A DNA stretch of 64,000 bases from Micavibrio aeruginosavorus_D (GTDB lineage Bacteria > Pseudomonadota > Alphaproteobacteria > Micavibrionales > Micavibrionaceae). Positions within the stretch are counted from its first letter, which is position 1, and each line of letters opens with the position of its first letter. A model generated the notes under the pieces. That model searched no databases, was not told the origin of the DNA, and was given only the letters and a program-made list of their open reading frames with translations. The stretch spans positions 992,001-1,056,000 of the forward strand of contig NZ_CP195303.1 of the NCBI RefSeq assembly GCF_051245535.1, read 5' to 3'. The translations under genes and the position numbers were made by a program. This document shows, piece after piece, positions 27,198 to 36,851 of this stretch.

Positions 27198-29668
27198 CCC
27201 ACACGCCGCACCATGATGATCCGCACGACAACCACCGCCGCCCGATAAAACTTTCGGCGCGGCTGGGTTTTTTGCGCGCCATTGCGGCGTGGGTGATTGC
27301 GGCGGAACGCGGCACGGCGTCCATCTGGCGCATCGTGGTTTGGGCCATGGCCTTTGCCGGATTGTGGATGTTGCAAATTCCGCAGATGTTCGGCATGGCG
27401 GGTTCCGTCATTGCGCTGATCATTTTCGTGGTTGGATTGGTCTACATTCCGTGGCGATACAGCCCCCGTTTTCAAATGCCGCGCCCCGGCGATATTGACC
27501 GCCGTTTGGAAATGGACAGCGCCCTGTCCCACCGTCCCTTAAGTCAATCCCACGACCGTCTGGCGAACCCGCAGAAGGATGATACGCGCCGCCTGTGGGA
27601 TGTTGCACGCGACCAGCAACAAAAATTACTGGCCCGCCTGCGCAGCCCGCGCCCACGCCCGGTGCTGGCCCCGGCCGATCCGATGGCGTTGCGCATTTTG
27701 GCCGCTTTAGTTGTGATTTGCGGGCTGGCCATTGCGGGACCGTCATGGACGGCGCGCGTGCGTGATGGTCTGGTACCGTTTTCGTGGCCGAAGGCTGTTG
27801 AAAAAACCGACTCCATTACCGTATGGATCACGCCCCCGGTTTATACCGGCGTGCCGGAAATGGTGTTCAGCGAACATACGAAATCCGATCCCGCAAAACC
27901 CATCTCCATCCCGGCGGGCAGCGATATCAAGGTGCGTGTGCGCAGCCACTGGGGCGATATCGCCGCCCCCGTTCTGGCCGCGGATGATCAAACCTTTGCC
28001 ATGGATAATCTGGGCGATGGCAATTACGGGCTGGTGCGTCCGTTGCCGCAAGCCACCCATTTCCGCATCCGCCAATTGGTGTTCAACCGCATGGAATGGA
28101 TGGCCACGATTATACCGGATACGCCACCAACCATCACCGTGGCGGGGAAAGCGGAAATCGGCCCGCATGCGGATGTTAAAATCCCCGTGAAATTGCGCGA
28201 TGATTATGGCGTTGAAACGCTGGGCATGACCATCACGCTGGCGGCGGATACGGACGCCATGAAACTGGGCGCCGATTACACAACGACGCAAACCATTATG
28301 TCCCCGCCGGGACAGGATTACGAAACCGCGCCGTCCTTTGATCTGGCGTGGCACCCGTGGGCGGGATTGCCGGTGCAGATCACCATGACCGCCACCGACC
28401 ATCGCGGCCAAACGGCCAGCCTGACCGAGCCCGTCACCATCACATTGCCGGAACGCACATTCCGCCACCCGTTGGCGCGGCAATTGGTGACGATGCGCAA
28501 ACGCCTGATCCGCACGCCGGATGAAGCGGCATCAAACGTGGCCTATGACCTTGAAACCATCGTCATGTCGCCGTCCACGTATCAGGGCGATCCGGTTATT
28601 TTCCTCGCCTTGCGCTCTGCCGCTGTGCGGTTGCTGACCTATCCGGGCAATATGGATGAAATGGCCTCTGTCGTGGCCTTGTTGTGGGATGTCGCCCTGC
28701 GCGTCGAAGACGGCAACATGACCATGGCGTATCGCAGTTTGAAGGACGCCCAACAAGCCCTGCAAAACGCCCTGCGCGACCCCACCACGACGCCGGAACA
28801 ATTGGCACAACTGGTCGAAGAATTGCGTCAGGCCATGGTCGAATATATGCAGGAAATGATGCGCGAGATGCAGAAGAACATGGCCGAAAGCGGCAATGAA
28901 CAACTGATGACCGCCGAAGCGCTGGAGCAAGCCATGAACACCATGGACATCTCCGCCTATATCGACCAGATGATGGCGCGCGCCATGTCCGGCGACCGCA
29001 ACGAAGCCCAGCAAATGCTGAACGACCTGCAAAAAATGATGGAATCCATGGACCCATCCGCCGACATGCAATTGCCGGAAGATGTAAAAAAGATGATGGA
29101 ATCCCTCGGCGGTTTGCAGGAAGTGATTGAACAGCAGGAAAAATTACTGGCCGATACAAAAGAAGCCAAAACCGCTGAATCCGAAACACCGGAAGAAAAA
29201 GAAAAACAGGACGCCATTCGCAGCGACATGGGCGAATTGATGATGAAGATGGATGAAGCGTTGGGCCAGATCCCCGAAAAAATCGGTGAGGCCGAACAAT
29301 TCATGCGCAAATCCGGCGAAGAACTGGCCGCCAATAATCCCGGCGGGTCCATTCCGCATCAGGAAGATGCGCTAGACCGCCTGCGGAACCAGCAAAAACA
29401 GATGTCGGAAAAACTGCAACAACGGTTGCAACAAATGACCATGCTGTCCTTTGGCGGCGGTGGCATGCGCACCGATCCGCTGGGCCGCCCGATTGAAGAT
29501 GGCGAAGGCGGGCAAAACCCATGGAGCAAATCAAAAGTCGAAGTTCCGGACGAAGCCGAACGCCGCCGCATCTATGACATCATGCAAGAACTGCGCAAAA
29601 AATCCGGCGAGCTGACGCGGCCGGATTATGAGCTGGATTATTTCCATCGCCTGATGCGGCAGTTTTAG
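27194..29668 (+). CDS. DUF4175 (TIGR02302) alphaproteobacterial membrane protein
   Basis: An 824-residue protein with two N-terminal membrane segments (about 55-70 and 75-92), a third near 170-185, a large extracytoplasmic beta-rich part, and a long Met/Gln/Glu/Lys-rich C-terminal half (about 490-780) with repeated MMxxMQ and DxMxEL coiled-coil segments. This is the low-complexity alphaproteobacterial family that follows lysA. Role unknown. It starts within lysA (ATGA overlap). Confidence 0.88.
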   Translation: MTHTPHHDDPHDNHRRPIKLSARLGFLRAIAAWVIAAERGTASIWRIVVWAMAFAGLWMLQIPQMFGMAGSVIALIIFVVGLVYIPWRYSPRFQMPRPGDIDRRLEMDSALSHRPLSQSHDRLANPQKDDTRRLWDVARDQQQKLLARLRSPRPRPVLAPADPMALRILAALVVICGLAIAGPSWTARVRDGLVPFSWPKAVEKTDSITVWITPPVYTGVPEMVFSEHTKSDPAKPISIPAGSDIKVRVRSHWGDIAAPVLAADDQTFAMDNLGDGNYGLVRPLPQATHFRIRQLVFNRMEWMATIIPDTPPTITVAGKAEIGPHADVKIPVKLRDDYGVETLGMTITLAADTDAMKLGADYTTTQTIMSPPGQDYETAPSFDLAWHPWAGLPVQITMTATDHRGQTASLTEPVTITLPERTFRHPLARQLVTMRKRLIRTPDEAASNVAYDLETIVMSPSTYQGDPVIFLALRSAAVRLLTYPGNMDEMASVVALLWDVALRVEDGNMTMAYRSLKDAQQALQNALRDPTTTPEQLAQLVEELRQAMVEYMQEMMREMQKNMAESGNEQLMTAEALEQAMNTMDISAYIDQMMARAMSGDRNEAQQMLNDLQKMMESMDPSADMQLPEDVKKMMESLGGLQEVIEQQEKLLADTKEAKTAESETPEEKEKQDAIRSDMGELMMKMDEALGQIPEKIGEAEQFMRKSGEELAANNPGGSIPHQEDALDRLRNQQKQMSEKLQQRLQQMTMLSFGGGGMRTDPLGRPIEDGEGGQNPWSKSKVEVPDEAERRRIYDIMQELRKKSGELTRPDYELDYFHRLMRQF

Positions 29669-29674
29669 GGGCGC

Positions 29675-30424
29675 TTATTTCCCGGCCAGCGTGAATTGCA
29701 CGTTCACTTCCTTGGCTTCCACCGGAATATCCGGATAGGTCGTATCAAACGTGATGGTTTCTTCCGGTCCAATCGTTTCGGATGGCGGTTCAATCACCCA
29801 GTCGCGCAATGTTTCCTCACCCGACACACGCAGGGAGACGCGAATGGGGGCCAGACTTTGTTGCTGGGCGCGCAGATTGATGATCTGGCCCGTCACACTT
29901 AAAACCTCGACACCTTGGTCGTTATATTGGGTTTTGGCTTCGATCTGGTCGAAAATTACGCCGGCCATCGGCGGCAGAATTGTCACCCCGGCCATTTCAT
30001 AAACGACTTTCGACGGCGGGAATTTATGCATCACGGCGTCGCGGAAGGCATAGATGCCGCCCATGATCACAACGAACACGACGGCGGCGGTCATATATCC
30101 GCTGATCCGTCCGCGCAATTCATAAACATCGCCACCAATATGGGCGGGAACGGATGATCCTTCGGGAATGGGGCGCACACCTTCGGGGATGGGCTCCCCC
30201 GCTGGTCCGTCATCCAGAACGGCGGCAGTTGCAACATCCTCCATCGCACCCGCAAAGGTGTCGACAGCATCGCCATCATCATCTCCCCCGGCCAATTCCG
30301 TTTCGGGGAAGTTTTCATGCCATGTATGGCCACAATTACCACACCGCACCTTCCGGCCGTTGGGGGCCAGAGAGTGGACAGGAACCAGATAGCGGGCGTG
30401 GCACTCTTCGCACGTCAAAATCAT
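29675..30424 (-). CDS. MJ0042-type zinc-ribbon membrane protein
   Basis: A 249-residue protein with a four-Cys zinc ribbon at the N-terminus (CEECHARY at 5-12 and CGNCGHTW at about 28-35), an acidic linker, one membrane segment near 112-128, and a C-terminal DUF3426-like beta domain (VLSVTGQIINLRAQQQSLAPIRV). Proteins of this type are common in proteobacteria and often control or sense envelope state, but no ligand is known. Convergent with DUF4175, separated by six bases. Confidence 0.85.
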   Translation of the reverse strand: MILTCEECHARYLVPVHSLAPNGRKVRCGNCGHTWHENFPETELAGGDDDGDAVDTFAGAMEDVATAAVLDDGPAGEPIPEGVRPIPEGSSVPAHIGGDVYELRGRISGYMTAAVVFVVIMGGIYAFRDAVMHKFPPSKVVYEMAGVTILPPMAGVIFDQIEAKTQYNDQGVEVLSVTGQIINLRAQQQSLAPIRVSLRVSGEETLRDWVIEPPSETIGPEETITFDTTYPDIPVEAKEVNVQFTLAGK

Positions 30425-30534
30425 GGGAAGCAGTCCAAAAAGGAGGGATATTTCACTTCACAAACTTGATTCAGTATATAGAGTCCGAGTGTGTTCCGTA
30501 AAGCACCGTTTCACGTCATGAAGGGATTTTCCAG

Positions 30535-31284
30535 ATGATCGCCCATCTCATCCTCCTGCTTGCCGCCCTCACCCTGCTGTCCAGCGGGGCTGCCCGTGCG
30601 CAGGATGCGGCCTGTGCCGGGGCGGACACGGCGTGCATTCTGGGCACATTGGACAAAACCGCCGACACCATCACCGACAAGAAATGGCGGGACCAAACAT
30701 TACGCGAAGTCGCCAAACTCTACGCCGCCAAGGGCAATACGGATCAGGCCATCGCCACCATCGGCAAAATTGAAAACCCGGACACGCGCGCCCTCACCAT
30801 TCGCGGCATTGGCATGGCGGTGGCGCGCCTGAACTGGACCGCCGATAAATACAATCCCGTTTTCACCGCCCTGCAGGCCGAAGCCGCCAAAATTGAACAT
30901 GCGGCGTCACACGCCATTGCACTCACCTACATCGCCATGTCGCAGGCCTATGCCGGGGATGATGCGGGCGCAACCGCGACCGCGCAATCCATGACCAATG
31001 TGGCATTGCGCAACAAAGCCTTTGGCGAGAACGCGGAGATTCAGGCCGCGCGCGGTGATGTGGATACGGCCCTGACCAGTCTGGCCGCCGTGGAAGACCC
31101 GCAATATCGCGATAAACAGGCCCAGATCGTTGCCAAAATTCTGACCGATTCCGGGGCCTATGATAAGGCCATTCGAATCGCGAACAGCATTGCGACCCCG
31201 TATGCGCAGGCACAGGCGATGTTATACATCGCCGCCAAGCAAATCACGCCCCATGAATCCGATCTGGGGCAAAAGGACGAATAA
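30535..31284 (+). CDS. Secreted TPR-like repeat protein
   Basis: A 249-residue protein with a cleavable signal peptide (hydrophobic stretch ending in ARAQ, cut before Asp-Ala-Ala) and a helical body with repeated helix pairs, for example LREVAKLYAAKGNTDQAIATI and LTYIAMSQAYAGDDAGATATA, like degenerate tetratricopeptide repeats. It is 19 bases before ftsE and probably shares its operon. Possible role in the envelope alongside FtsEX is inference from position. Confidence 0.75.
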   Translation: MIAHLILLLAALTLLSSGAARAQDAACAGADTACILGTLDKTADTITDKKWRDQTLREVAKLYAAKGNTDQAIATIGKIENPDTRALTIRGIGMAVARLNWTADKYNPVFTALQAEAAKIEHAASHAIALTYIAMSQAYAGDDAGATATAQSMTNVALRNKAFGENAEIQAARGDVDTALTSLAAVEDPQYRDKQAQIVAKILTDSGAYDKAIRIANSIATPYAQAQAMLYIAAKQITPHESDLGQKDE

Positions 31285-31303
31285 AGAAGGACGTGCGTAA
31301 ACT

Positions 31304-32017
31304 ATGATCCGTTTTGAACATGTCGGGTTGCGATATGGCATAGGGCCGGAAGTGCTGAGCGATATTTCGTTCGCGCTGGAGCCCGGCTCATTCCATTTTT
31401 TGAGCGGGCCCAGCGGTTCGGGTAAAACCTCACTGATGAACCTGCTCTATCTTGGCCGCCGCCCGACGCGCGGCCTGATCAACATGTTCGGCCAGAATAT
31501 CGGCAGCCTGTCACGCCAGCAAACCAGCCCCCTGCGCCAACGCATCGGCGTGGTGTTTCAGGATTTCCGTTTGCTGAACCACATGTCGGCGTTTGATAAC
31601 GTCGCCCTGCCTTTGCGCATTATGGGCCAGCCGGAAAAAGAAATTCGCAATAATGTCGAGGAATTGCTGCACTGGGTCGGTCTGGGCGACCAGTTGCGCA
31701 CCCTGCCCAACACCATGTCGGGCGGACAGCAACAGCGTGTCGCGATTGCGCGGGCCGTTATTACCCGCCCGCGCCTGCTGCTCGCTGACGAACCGACCGG
31801 GAACCTGGATGATGAAATCGGCTACCGCCTGATGAATTTGTTCGAACAATTAAACCGCATGGGCACCACCATCGTCATCGCCACCCACAACCAGCAAATG
31901 ATGGAACAGTTCGGCCATAACCGCATGATCCTTGATCGTGGGGCGTTGCGCATTGAACAGGGCACCCGCGCGCCGCAACACTGGCCCTCGGCCAGTGTCA
32001 TGGAAGGGGCCGTATAA
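31304..32017 (+). CDS. ftsE: Cell division ATP-binding protein FtsE
   Basis: A 237-residue ABC ATPase that pairs with FtsX at the division site to activate septal peptidoglycan hydrolases. Walker A GPSGSGKT is at 35-42, the ABC signature MSGGQQQRVAIARA near 142-155, and Walker B LLLADEPTGNLD follows. The gene overlaps ftsX by one base, the usual arrangement. Confidence 0.96.
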   Translation: MIRFEHVGLRYGIGPEVLSDISFALEPGSFHFLSGPSGSGKTSLMNLLYLGRRPTRGLINMFGQNIGSLSRQQTSPLRQRIGVVFQDFRLLNHMSAFDNVALPLRIMGQPEKEIRNNVEELLHWVGLGDQLRTLPNTMSGGQQQRVAIARAVITRPRLLLADEPTGNLDDEIGYRLMNLFEQLNRMGTTIVIATHNQQMMEQFGHNRMILDRGALRIEQGTRAPQHWPSASVMEGAV

Positions 32018-32988
32018 TGACCGTTCCCGCAAAACCGAAAAAGAAATCGTTTAACCTGCGCCGCGAACGCATGCTGGGGCGCGCGACGGAAAAACGCCGT
32101 TATGATTTGCCGTTGAACAAGGGGGCTGGTTCTGGCTTCCTGATGGTCCTGATCGCGTTGATGACGTTTCTGGCCATGATGGCCGTGGCGGCGTCCTTTA
32201 CCCTGTCGGCGATGACGCATCGCTGGTCATCCGGTCTTGAAAACCGCGTCACGGTTGAAATTCCGGCAACGGACATGGATGGCAATTTGCGTGATGCCGA
32301 CGCGGTTAACGACATTGCGGCCAAGGCGCTGAGCATTCTGCACACCCATCCGGCTGTCATCGACAGCCAGCGCATGGATGATGCCGAAATTCGCAAGCTG
32401 GTCGAACCGTGGCTGGGCAGCAATCTGCTGAATGACACCATTCCCCTGCCCGCATTGATCACCGTCGCCCTGCGTCCGGAAACCGATGCACCAACATTGG
32501 GCCAATTGACCATCAGCCTGCGCAGCGCCGCATCAAACATTCGCGTCGATACGCATGAAGAATGGTTGAAGGACCTGCTGCGCTTCACCGGTGCCATGCA
32601 ACTGGGAGCGTTGATGATCTCGCTGGTCATTGGCGTCACCACAATCACCGCCGTGGCCGGGGCCGTGCGCGCGCGGATGGCCGTACACCGGGCCGATGTT
32701 GAATTGCTGCACATCATGGGGGCCAGCGATGGCTACATCACCAAACAATTCCAGCGCCACGCCCTGATATTGGCATTGAAGGGCGGATTGGCCGGGGCCT
32801 TGGCGGGCGCATTGGCCATGATGGTTACCGGATGGGTTTCGGGTGAAATGGGCGCCGCGATCCTGCCTGATTTCACATTGAGCGGCGGGCAAATTGCCGT
32901 GCTGTGCCTGACCCCGTTGCTGGCCGCGGCCATTGCCACGACCACGGCGCGCTTTACTGTTCTGCGGGTGTTGTCGACATTCCCATGA
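32017..32988 (+). CDS. ftsX: Cell division protein FtsX
   Basis: A 323-residue membrane partner of FtsE with a basic cytoplasmic N-terminus (KPKKKSFNLRRERM), a first membrane segment near 45-68, a large periplasmic domain to about 195, then three further membrane segments near 198-222, 248-275 and 293-315. The periplasmic part interacts with hydrolase activators (family knowledge). Confidence 0.93.
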   Translation: MTVPAKPKKKSFNLRRERMLGRATEKRRYDLPLNKGAGSGFLMVLIALMTFLAMMAVAASFTLSAMTHRWSSGLENRVTVEIPATDMDGNLRDADAVNDIAAKALSILHTHPAVIDSQRMDDAEIRKLVEPWLGSNLLNDTIPLPALITVALRPETDAPTLGQLTISLRSAASNIRVDTHEEWLKDLLRFTGAMQLGALMISLVIGVTTITAVAGAVRARMAVHRADVELLHIMGASDGYITKQFQRHALILALKGGLAGALAGALAMMVTGWVSGEMGAAILPDFTLSGGQIAVLCLTPLLAAAIATTTARFTVLRVLSTFP

Positions 32989-33632
32989 GCCATTACACCC
33001 CCAGCTCCGTTCCTGTACGCCTGATGAAACTGGCCGGATATAGTCTGGCGGCGGCGTTCTGGTTATGGATCAGCGGATACCTTCTCTTCCTCGCCTCGGT
33101 GTCACTGACCCGCCCGCATGACCCGGACCGGGCAACGGACGCCATTATCGTCCTGACCGGCGGGCAGAACCGGATTCATACGGGTCTTGAATTGCTGGAA
33201 CAGGGCAAGGCGGAATATCTGTTCATCTCCGGCGTCAATCCGGATGTGTCGATCATGCAGATCGTGCGCCAATGGAAACCGGATATCACCCCCATTCCCT
33301 GCTGCATCGTACTGGGCCACGCGGCCGCCAATACCGAAGAAAACGCGCATGAAAGCAGCCAATGGGTGCGCGGCATGAATATTCACAGCGTCCGGCTGGT
33401 CACGTCCACCTATCATTTGCCGCGCGCATGGCTGGAATTCAATCACGCTTTGCCGCGGCATGAAATTCTGGCCCACCCGATCAAATCCCCCGTGCTGGAG
33501 GATGGCAGCCGCGATTTCCTGAAGCTGGGGTTCAGCGAATATAACAAAACCCTGATGACATGGGTGCGGCAGAATATTTTTGACATCGACCTCTGGCGCG
33601 CGCAGAAGAACAAAAAAGAGCAACAGCAATGA
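32985..33632 (+). CDS. DUF218 (YdcF/ElyC/SanA-like) envelope protein
   Basis: A 215-residue protein with one N-terminal membrane segment (about 17-40) and a DUF218 domain, beginning with AIIVLTGGQNRIHTGLELL and including YLFISGVN and RLVTSTYHLPRA. ElyC and SanA members act in envelope integrity and lipid-carrier use. Translationally coupled to ftsX (ATGA) and to plsC (four-base overlap). Confidence 0.88.
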   Translation: MSHYTPSSVPVRLMKLAGYSLAAAFWLWISGYLLFLASVSLTRPHDPDRATDAIIVLTGGQNRIHTGLELLEQGKAEYLFISGVNPDVSIMQIVRQWKPDITPIPCCIVLGHAAANTEENAHESSQWVRGMNIHSVRLVTSTYHLPRAWLEFNHALPRHEILAHPIKSPVLEDGSRDFLKLGFSEYNKTLMTWVRQNIFDIDLWRAQKNKKEQQQ

Positions 33633-34390
33633 AAACGATCGAAATTTTCCTGCGCTCGACGGTCTTTAACATTTTCTTCTTTGGCGTGACCGCCGTGATG
33701 GCGTTGAGCCTTCTGCCCACCGCGTTGCTGCCGCGCCGGGTGTTTATGGGGGTTGTCTGGACATGGGTGCGCGTCGTTCATGTGCTGGAACGCTTTATCC
33801 TGAATCTGGATTACGAAGTGCGCGGGCTGGAAAACTTACCGCGCGACCGCACCGTCATTATCGCCGCCAAACACCAATCGGCGTATGAAACATTTAAACT
33901 GCACATCCTGTTCAATGACCCGGCGATTGTTTTAAAGCGCGAATTGCTGCGCATTCCGGTCTGGGGCCTGTATTTGTCGAAAATTGATCCGATTGCGATT
34001 AACCGGGCTGATCGTGGCGATGCCCTGCGTTCGCTGATCACCGCATTGGATCATGTGAAAGACCAGCATCGCCCCATCATCATCTTCCCGCAAGGCACGC
34101 GCGTGAAATATAATGCGACGCCCGCCGACAAACCGTACAAGGCCGGCGTCGCCCGCATGGCGTTGCAGGGGAACATCCCTATCGTTCCGCTGGCGATGAA
34201 TACGGGATTGTTCTGGCCGAAGCTGAGCTGGATCAAACGTCCGGGCCGGGTCATCTTTGAATTTTTGCCCCCGATCGCACCGGAGGGCACACCCGCCGAC
34301 ATCATGCATAAATTGCAGAGTGATATTGAGGGACGGTCCAACGCCCTGATGGATGAAGCCCGCGAAAAATCCCCATGGCTGCCACAATGA
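33629..34390 (+). CDS. plsC: 1-acyl-sn-glycerol-3-phosphate acyltransferase (PlsC family)
   Basis: A 253-residue inner-membrane acyltransferase that makes phosphatidic acid from lysophosphatidic acid. A membrane segment lies near 8-30. The catalytic HX4D block is KHQSAYET, so the motif is HX4E, with Glu in place of the usual Asp. The second block is FPQGTR, the expected EGTR-type motif with Gln. Whether it retains full activity is not certain, although such variants occur in alphaproteobacteria. The gene overlaps both neighbours in the ftsE–ftsX–DUF218–plsC–DUF2125 operon. Confidence 0.85.
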   Translation: MKTIEIFLRSTVFNIFFFGVTAVMALSLLPTALLPRRVFMGVVWTWVRVVHVLERFILNLDYEVRGLENLPRDRTVIIAAKHQSAYETFKLHILFNDPAIVLKRELLRIPVWGLYLSKIDPIAINRADRGDALRSLITALDHVKDQHRPIIIFPQGTRVKYNATPADKPYKAGVARMALQGNIPIVPLAMNTGLFWPKLSWIKRPGRVIFEFLPPIAPEGTPADIMHKLQSDIEGRSNALMDEAREKSPWLPQ

Positions 34391-35145
34391 ACAAAGCCAT
34401 TACACAATGGGCCATGCGCATAACCTATGCCCTGTCGGGCTTGGTCGTGCTGGCCTTCATCGTGTATTGGACCGCGTTTTACATGATGGCCGAAAAAATT
34501 GTCGCCCGCGCCGTGGCCGATTTAACATTGCGCGGATATGATGTCGCGGCCCACGCCCAACCCGGCGGGTTCCCCACCATTCCGACATTAACCGGGTTCG
34601 TCAAACTGACCACACCGGATGGAACGGTCAGCGTCAGCATTCCCAATTTGCGCCTGCGCGGTTTTTTTATTCCCCATACCCGCCTGCGCATTGATGCGGA
34701 ACCCGGCGTGTATTTAACCGGACCGGGCACCGATGCCATGTGGCACACATGGCGGCAGATGGAGAAGGTCCACCTGTCATTCGACATTCCGCCATCGATC
34801 CATGCGGGCATGAAGTCCATCCCGGTCCATAAAGTCGACATATCCGTCGACCAGTCCCGTTTTATCGGCAATGGCCTGTTGCAACTGGATCAAATGGGGC
34901 AGCCCGCAGGCATGATGAATATGCGCATTGTCGGCATCGATCATGTGATTGAACAAATCCGCAAAGACGGCACGATTGATAAGCAAAAGGCGGCCATGCT
35001 GGGCGCCTTGCTGCGCGGTTTTGAACAGGCTGATCCGGAAACCGGGGTGATGGCCGTAACCGTGCCGCTCACCTTGCGCGATCGCTGGCTCTATGCCGGG
35101 CCGATTATGCTGTGGCAAATCCCGCCTGTTGCGCTTGGGCTGTAA
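34375..35145 (+). CDS. DUF2125 protein
   Basis: A 256-residue protein with a membrane anchor at about 16-38 (ALSGLVVLAFIVYWTAFYMM) and a periplasmic beta-rich domain, beginning RGYDVAAHAQPGGFPTIPT, the DUF2125 signature. Family of unknown function common in alphaproteobacteria. It overlaps plsC by 16 bases and is convergent with the chorismate mutase gene, with no space between the stops. The true start could be ATG 34387. Confidence 0.85.
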   Translation: MAATMNKAITQWAMRITYALSGLVVLAFIVYWTAFYMMAEKIVARAVADLTLRGYDVAAHAQPGGFPTIPTLTGFVKLTTPDGTVSVSIPNLRLRGFFIPHTRLRIDAEPGVYLTGPGTDAMWHTWRQMEKVHLSFDIPPSIHAGMKSIPVHKVDISVDQSRFIGNGLLQLDQMGQPAGMMNMRIVGIDHVIEQIRKDGTIDKQKAAMLGALLRGFEQADPETGVMAVTVPLTLRDRWLYAGPIMLWQIPPVALGL

Positions 35146-36006
35146 TCAGGATTCCAGCGCGGGGATAACCGGATAGCCGCCCAGACAAATGCACGTCCCG
35201 TCCGGGTTTTCCAGACGCGTCAGAATCTGACCTGTCATTTCACCATCGGCGATATATTGATCGACCTCAACAAAATGCTGGGTCCGCTCCAGCCCCGGAT
35301 GGCCTTTGCGTGAAAACAGGCTGAGCGGTGTCATGCCCATGGCCTTCAAACGGTCAACCACGCGCCCACGACTGACGCTGTCATCCAGATCGAGGAACAG
35401 GAAGGAATGGTCATTGCCGCTATCGTTGAATTTCAGGCACCCAACCACCAGAGCCTTAAACCCCGGGCGGGTGCGGCTGTCGACCCCGCTGCCATAAGGC
35501 AGGCTGGCCACGATATGGGCGATTTTTTCGGGTGATTCACCGCGCATATACGCCCACCACGGCTTCGGGTCCTGATCATCCGGCCACGGCAGGACGGCGA
35601 ATGTCACCTCGCCCTCCTTCACCATCGACAGGGCGTTCATCGGGTTGGTCATTTTTTGCATCGGCACAACACTGCCGAAATAATTCTTGGCCACGTCCCA
35701 TGCCTCGGTCATCTGCTCATCCGGCGCGCAAACAATAACCTTCACATCGGTTTGCAACAGCGACACCGCCCCAACCAATTCGCGCCAGATCCGCACCACG
35801 GCATTGCGCGGCAAGGCGCCATGGTGGCGATCCATCAAGCGGCGGATCATAACGGCTTCGCGATCGGGCTGGATAACCTGAACCTTGTTCCGGCGTTTTT
35901 CTTCGCCGATTTTTTGCACCAGATCGGCCCGCTTCATCAGCAGGTCGTGCAAATTATTATCGAGTTCATCGATTTCACGCCGCAAATTATCAACGCTATC
36001 GACCAT
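35146..36006 (-). CDS. Chorismate mutase (type II, with C-terminal domain)
   Basis: A 286-residue protein with an N-terminal AroQ-type chorismate mutase domain (about 1-95): LRREIDELDNNLHDLLMKR, KIGEEKRR and ADREAV-like segments, which carry the Arg and Lys residues that hold chorismate. The C-terminal part (about 100-286) has the length and pattern of a prephenate dehydratase/ACT-like regulatory domain (DDSVSRGRVVDRLKAMGM) but no clear TRF-type dehydratase site. It produces prephenate for Phe and Tyr. The hisC and tyrA genes that often follow in alphaproteobacteria are not here; downstream is DUF2125. Confidence 0.82.
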   Translation of the reverse strand: MVDSVDNLRREIDELDNNLHDLLMKRADLVQKIGEEKRRNKVQVIQPDREAVMIRRLMDRHHGALPRNAVVRIWRELVGAVSLLQTDVKVIVCAPDEQMTEAWDVAKNYFGSVVPMQKMTNPMNALSMVKEGEVTFAVLPWPDDQDPKPWWAYMRGESPEKIAHIVASLPYGSGVDSRTRPGFKALVVGCLKFNDSGNDHSFLFLDLDDSVSRGRVVDRLKAMGMTPLSLFSRKGHPGLERTQHFVEVDQYIADGEMTGQILTRLENPDGTCICLGGYPVIPALES

Positions 36007-36098
36007 GGGGAACTCCGAAAGAAGGGTAAAACGTGGAAGGCATTAACCATAGCAAGGCCCATGGCGCACCGCAAGGCAAACCGGATTATGGTCCGGAT

Positions 36099-36851
36099 TT
36101 ATCCCTGTTCCCGCCGCCCGCCGCTGAGCGCATTGGGCACCAGAATCCGCCGTCCGCGAATTTTAACCTTGGACGTTTGGGTCACGGCCGTGCCCGCGTA
36201 AAGCTGTTTGCTGAATTCCGCGATATGCAGACCGCACAGGCCCGGCATGATCCGCGCGCCGATCCGCTCCATAAACCAGAAGGTTCGCAACATCAAAAAC
36301 GTGCGCACCGGCGGCAGGAACAGCGCCCGCTCGGTCCGCTCATGCACGAAAGAATGATCGCGGAACAATTGCACGATTTGCGAGGCGGAGAATGGTTGCC
36401 CCTGACCAAACGGGGACCAATCCGCCCGCGCCCAGAACCCCAGACGGTTCGGCACGACTACAATAATGCGGCCACTGCTTTTCAACACGCGCCACAATTC
36501 CTGTAAATTCGGGGACAGGATTTCGGCGTGTTCAATGCTGTGGACCAGTAAAATGCGGTCCACCGATTCCGTTTCCAACGGCAATTCGGCATCCTCGGCC
36601 AGACACACCAGATTTTTTTCATGGCGGGGCCAAACGCGCGCGCCCAGACGAGCCGGCATGACCGCGATCACGCGCTCTGCATCCTTCATATACGGGCGCA
36701 AATACGGCGTGGCGTAACCGCACCCCACAACGCGCAACCCCTTTACATCCGGCCACATGGGAATCAGATGATCGAGCAAAATCCGGCGCACCAGCCGCCC
36801 GGACCGGCTGTCGTAAAACGCTTTCAGATCATAAATCGATCCCGTGTTCAT
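36099..36851 (-). CDS. SAM-dependent class I methyltransferase
   Basis: A 250-residue methyltransferase with the SAM-binding loop GLRVVGCGYATPYL (about 38-51), followed by AEDAELPLETESVDRILLVHSIEHAE, the acidic and post-I motifs. The C-terminus is basic and Pro/Arg-rich. It is a Methyltransf_11-type enzyme whose substrate is not visible. Its ATG overlaps the stop of the NUDIX gene (ATGA), so they are cotranscribed. Confidence 0.85.
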   Translation of the reverse strand: MNTGSIYDLKAFYDSRSGRLVRRILLDHLIPMWPDVKGLRVVGCGYATPYLRPYMKDAERVIAVMPARLGARVWPRHEKNLVCLAEDAELPLETESVDRILLVHSIEHAEILSPNLQELWRVLKSSGRIIVVVPNRLGFWARADWSPFGQGQPFSASQIVQLFRDHSFVHERTERALFLPPVRTFLMLRTFWFMERIGARIMPGLCGLHIAEFSKQLYAGTAVTQTSKVKIRGRRILVPNALSGGRREQG

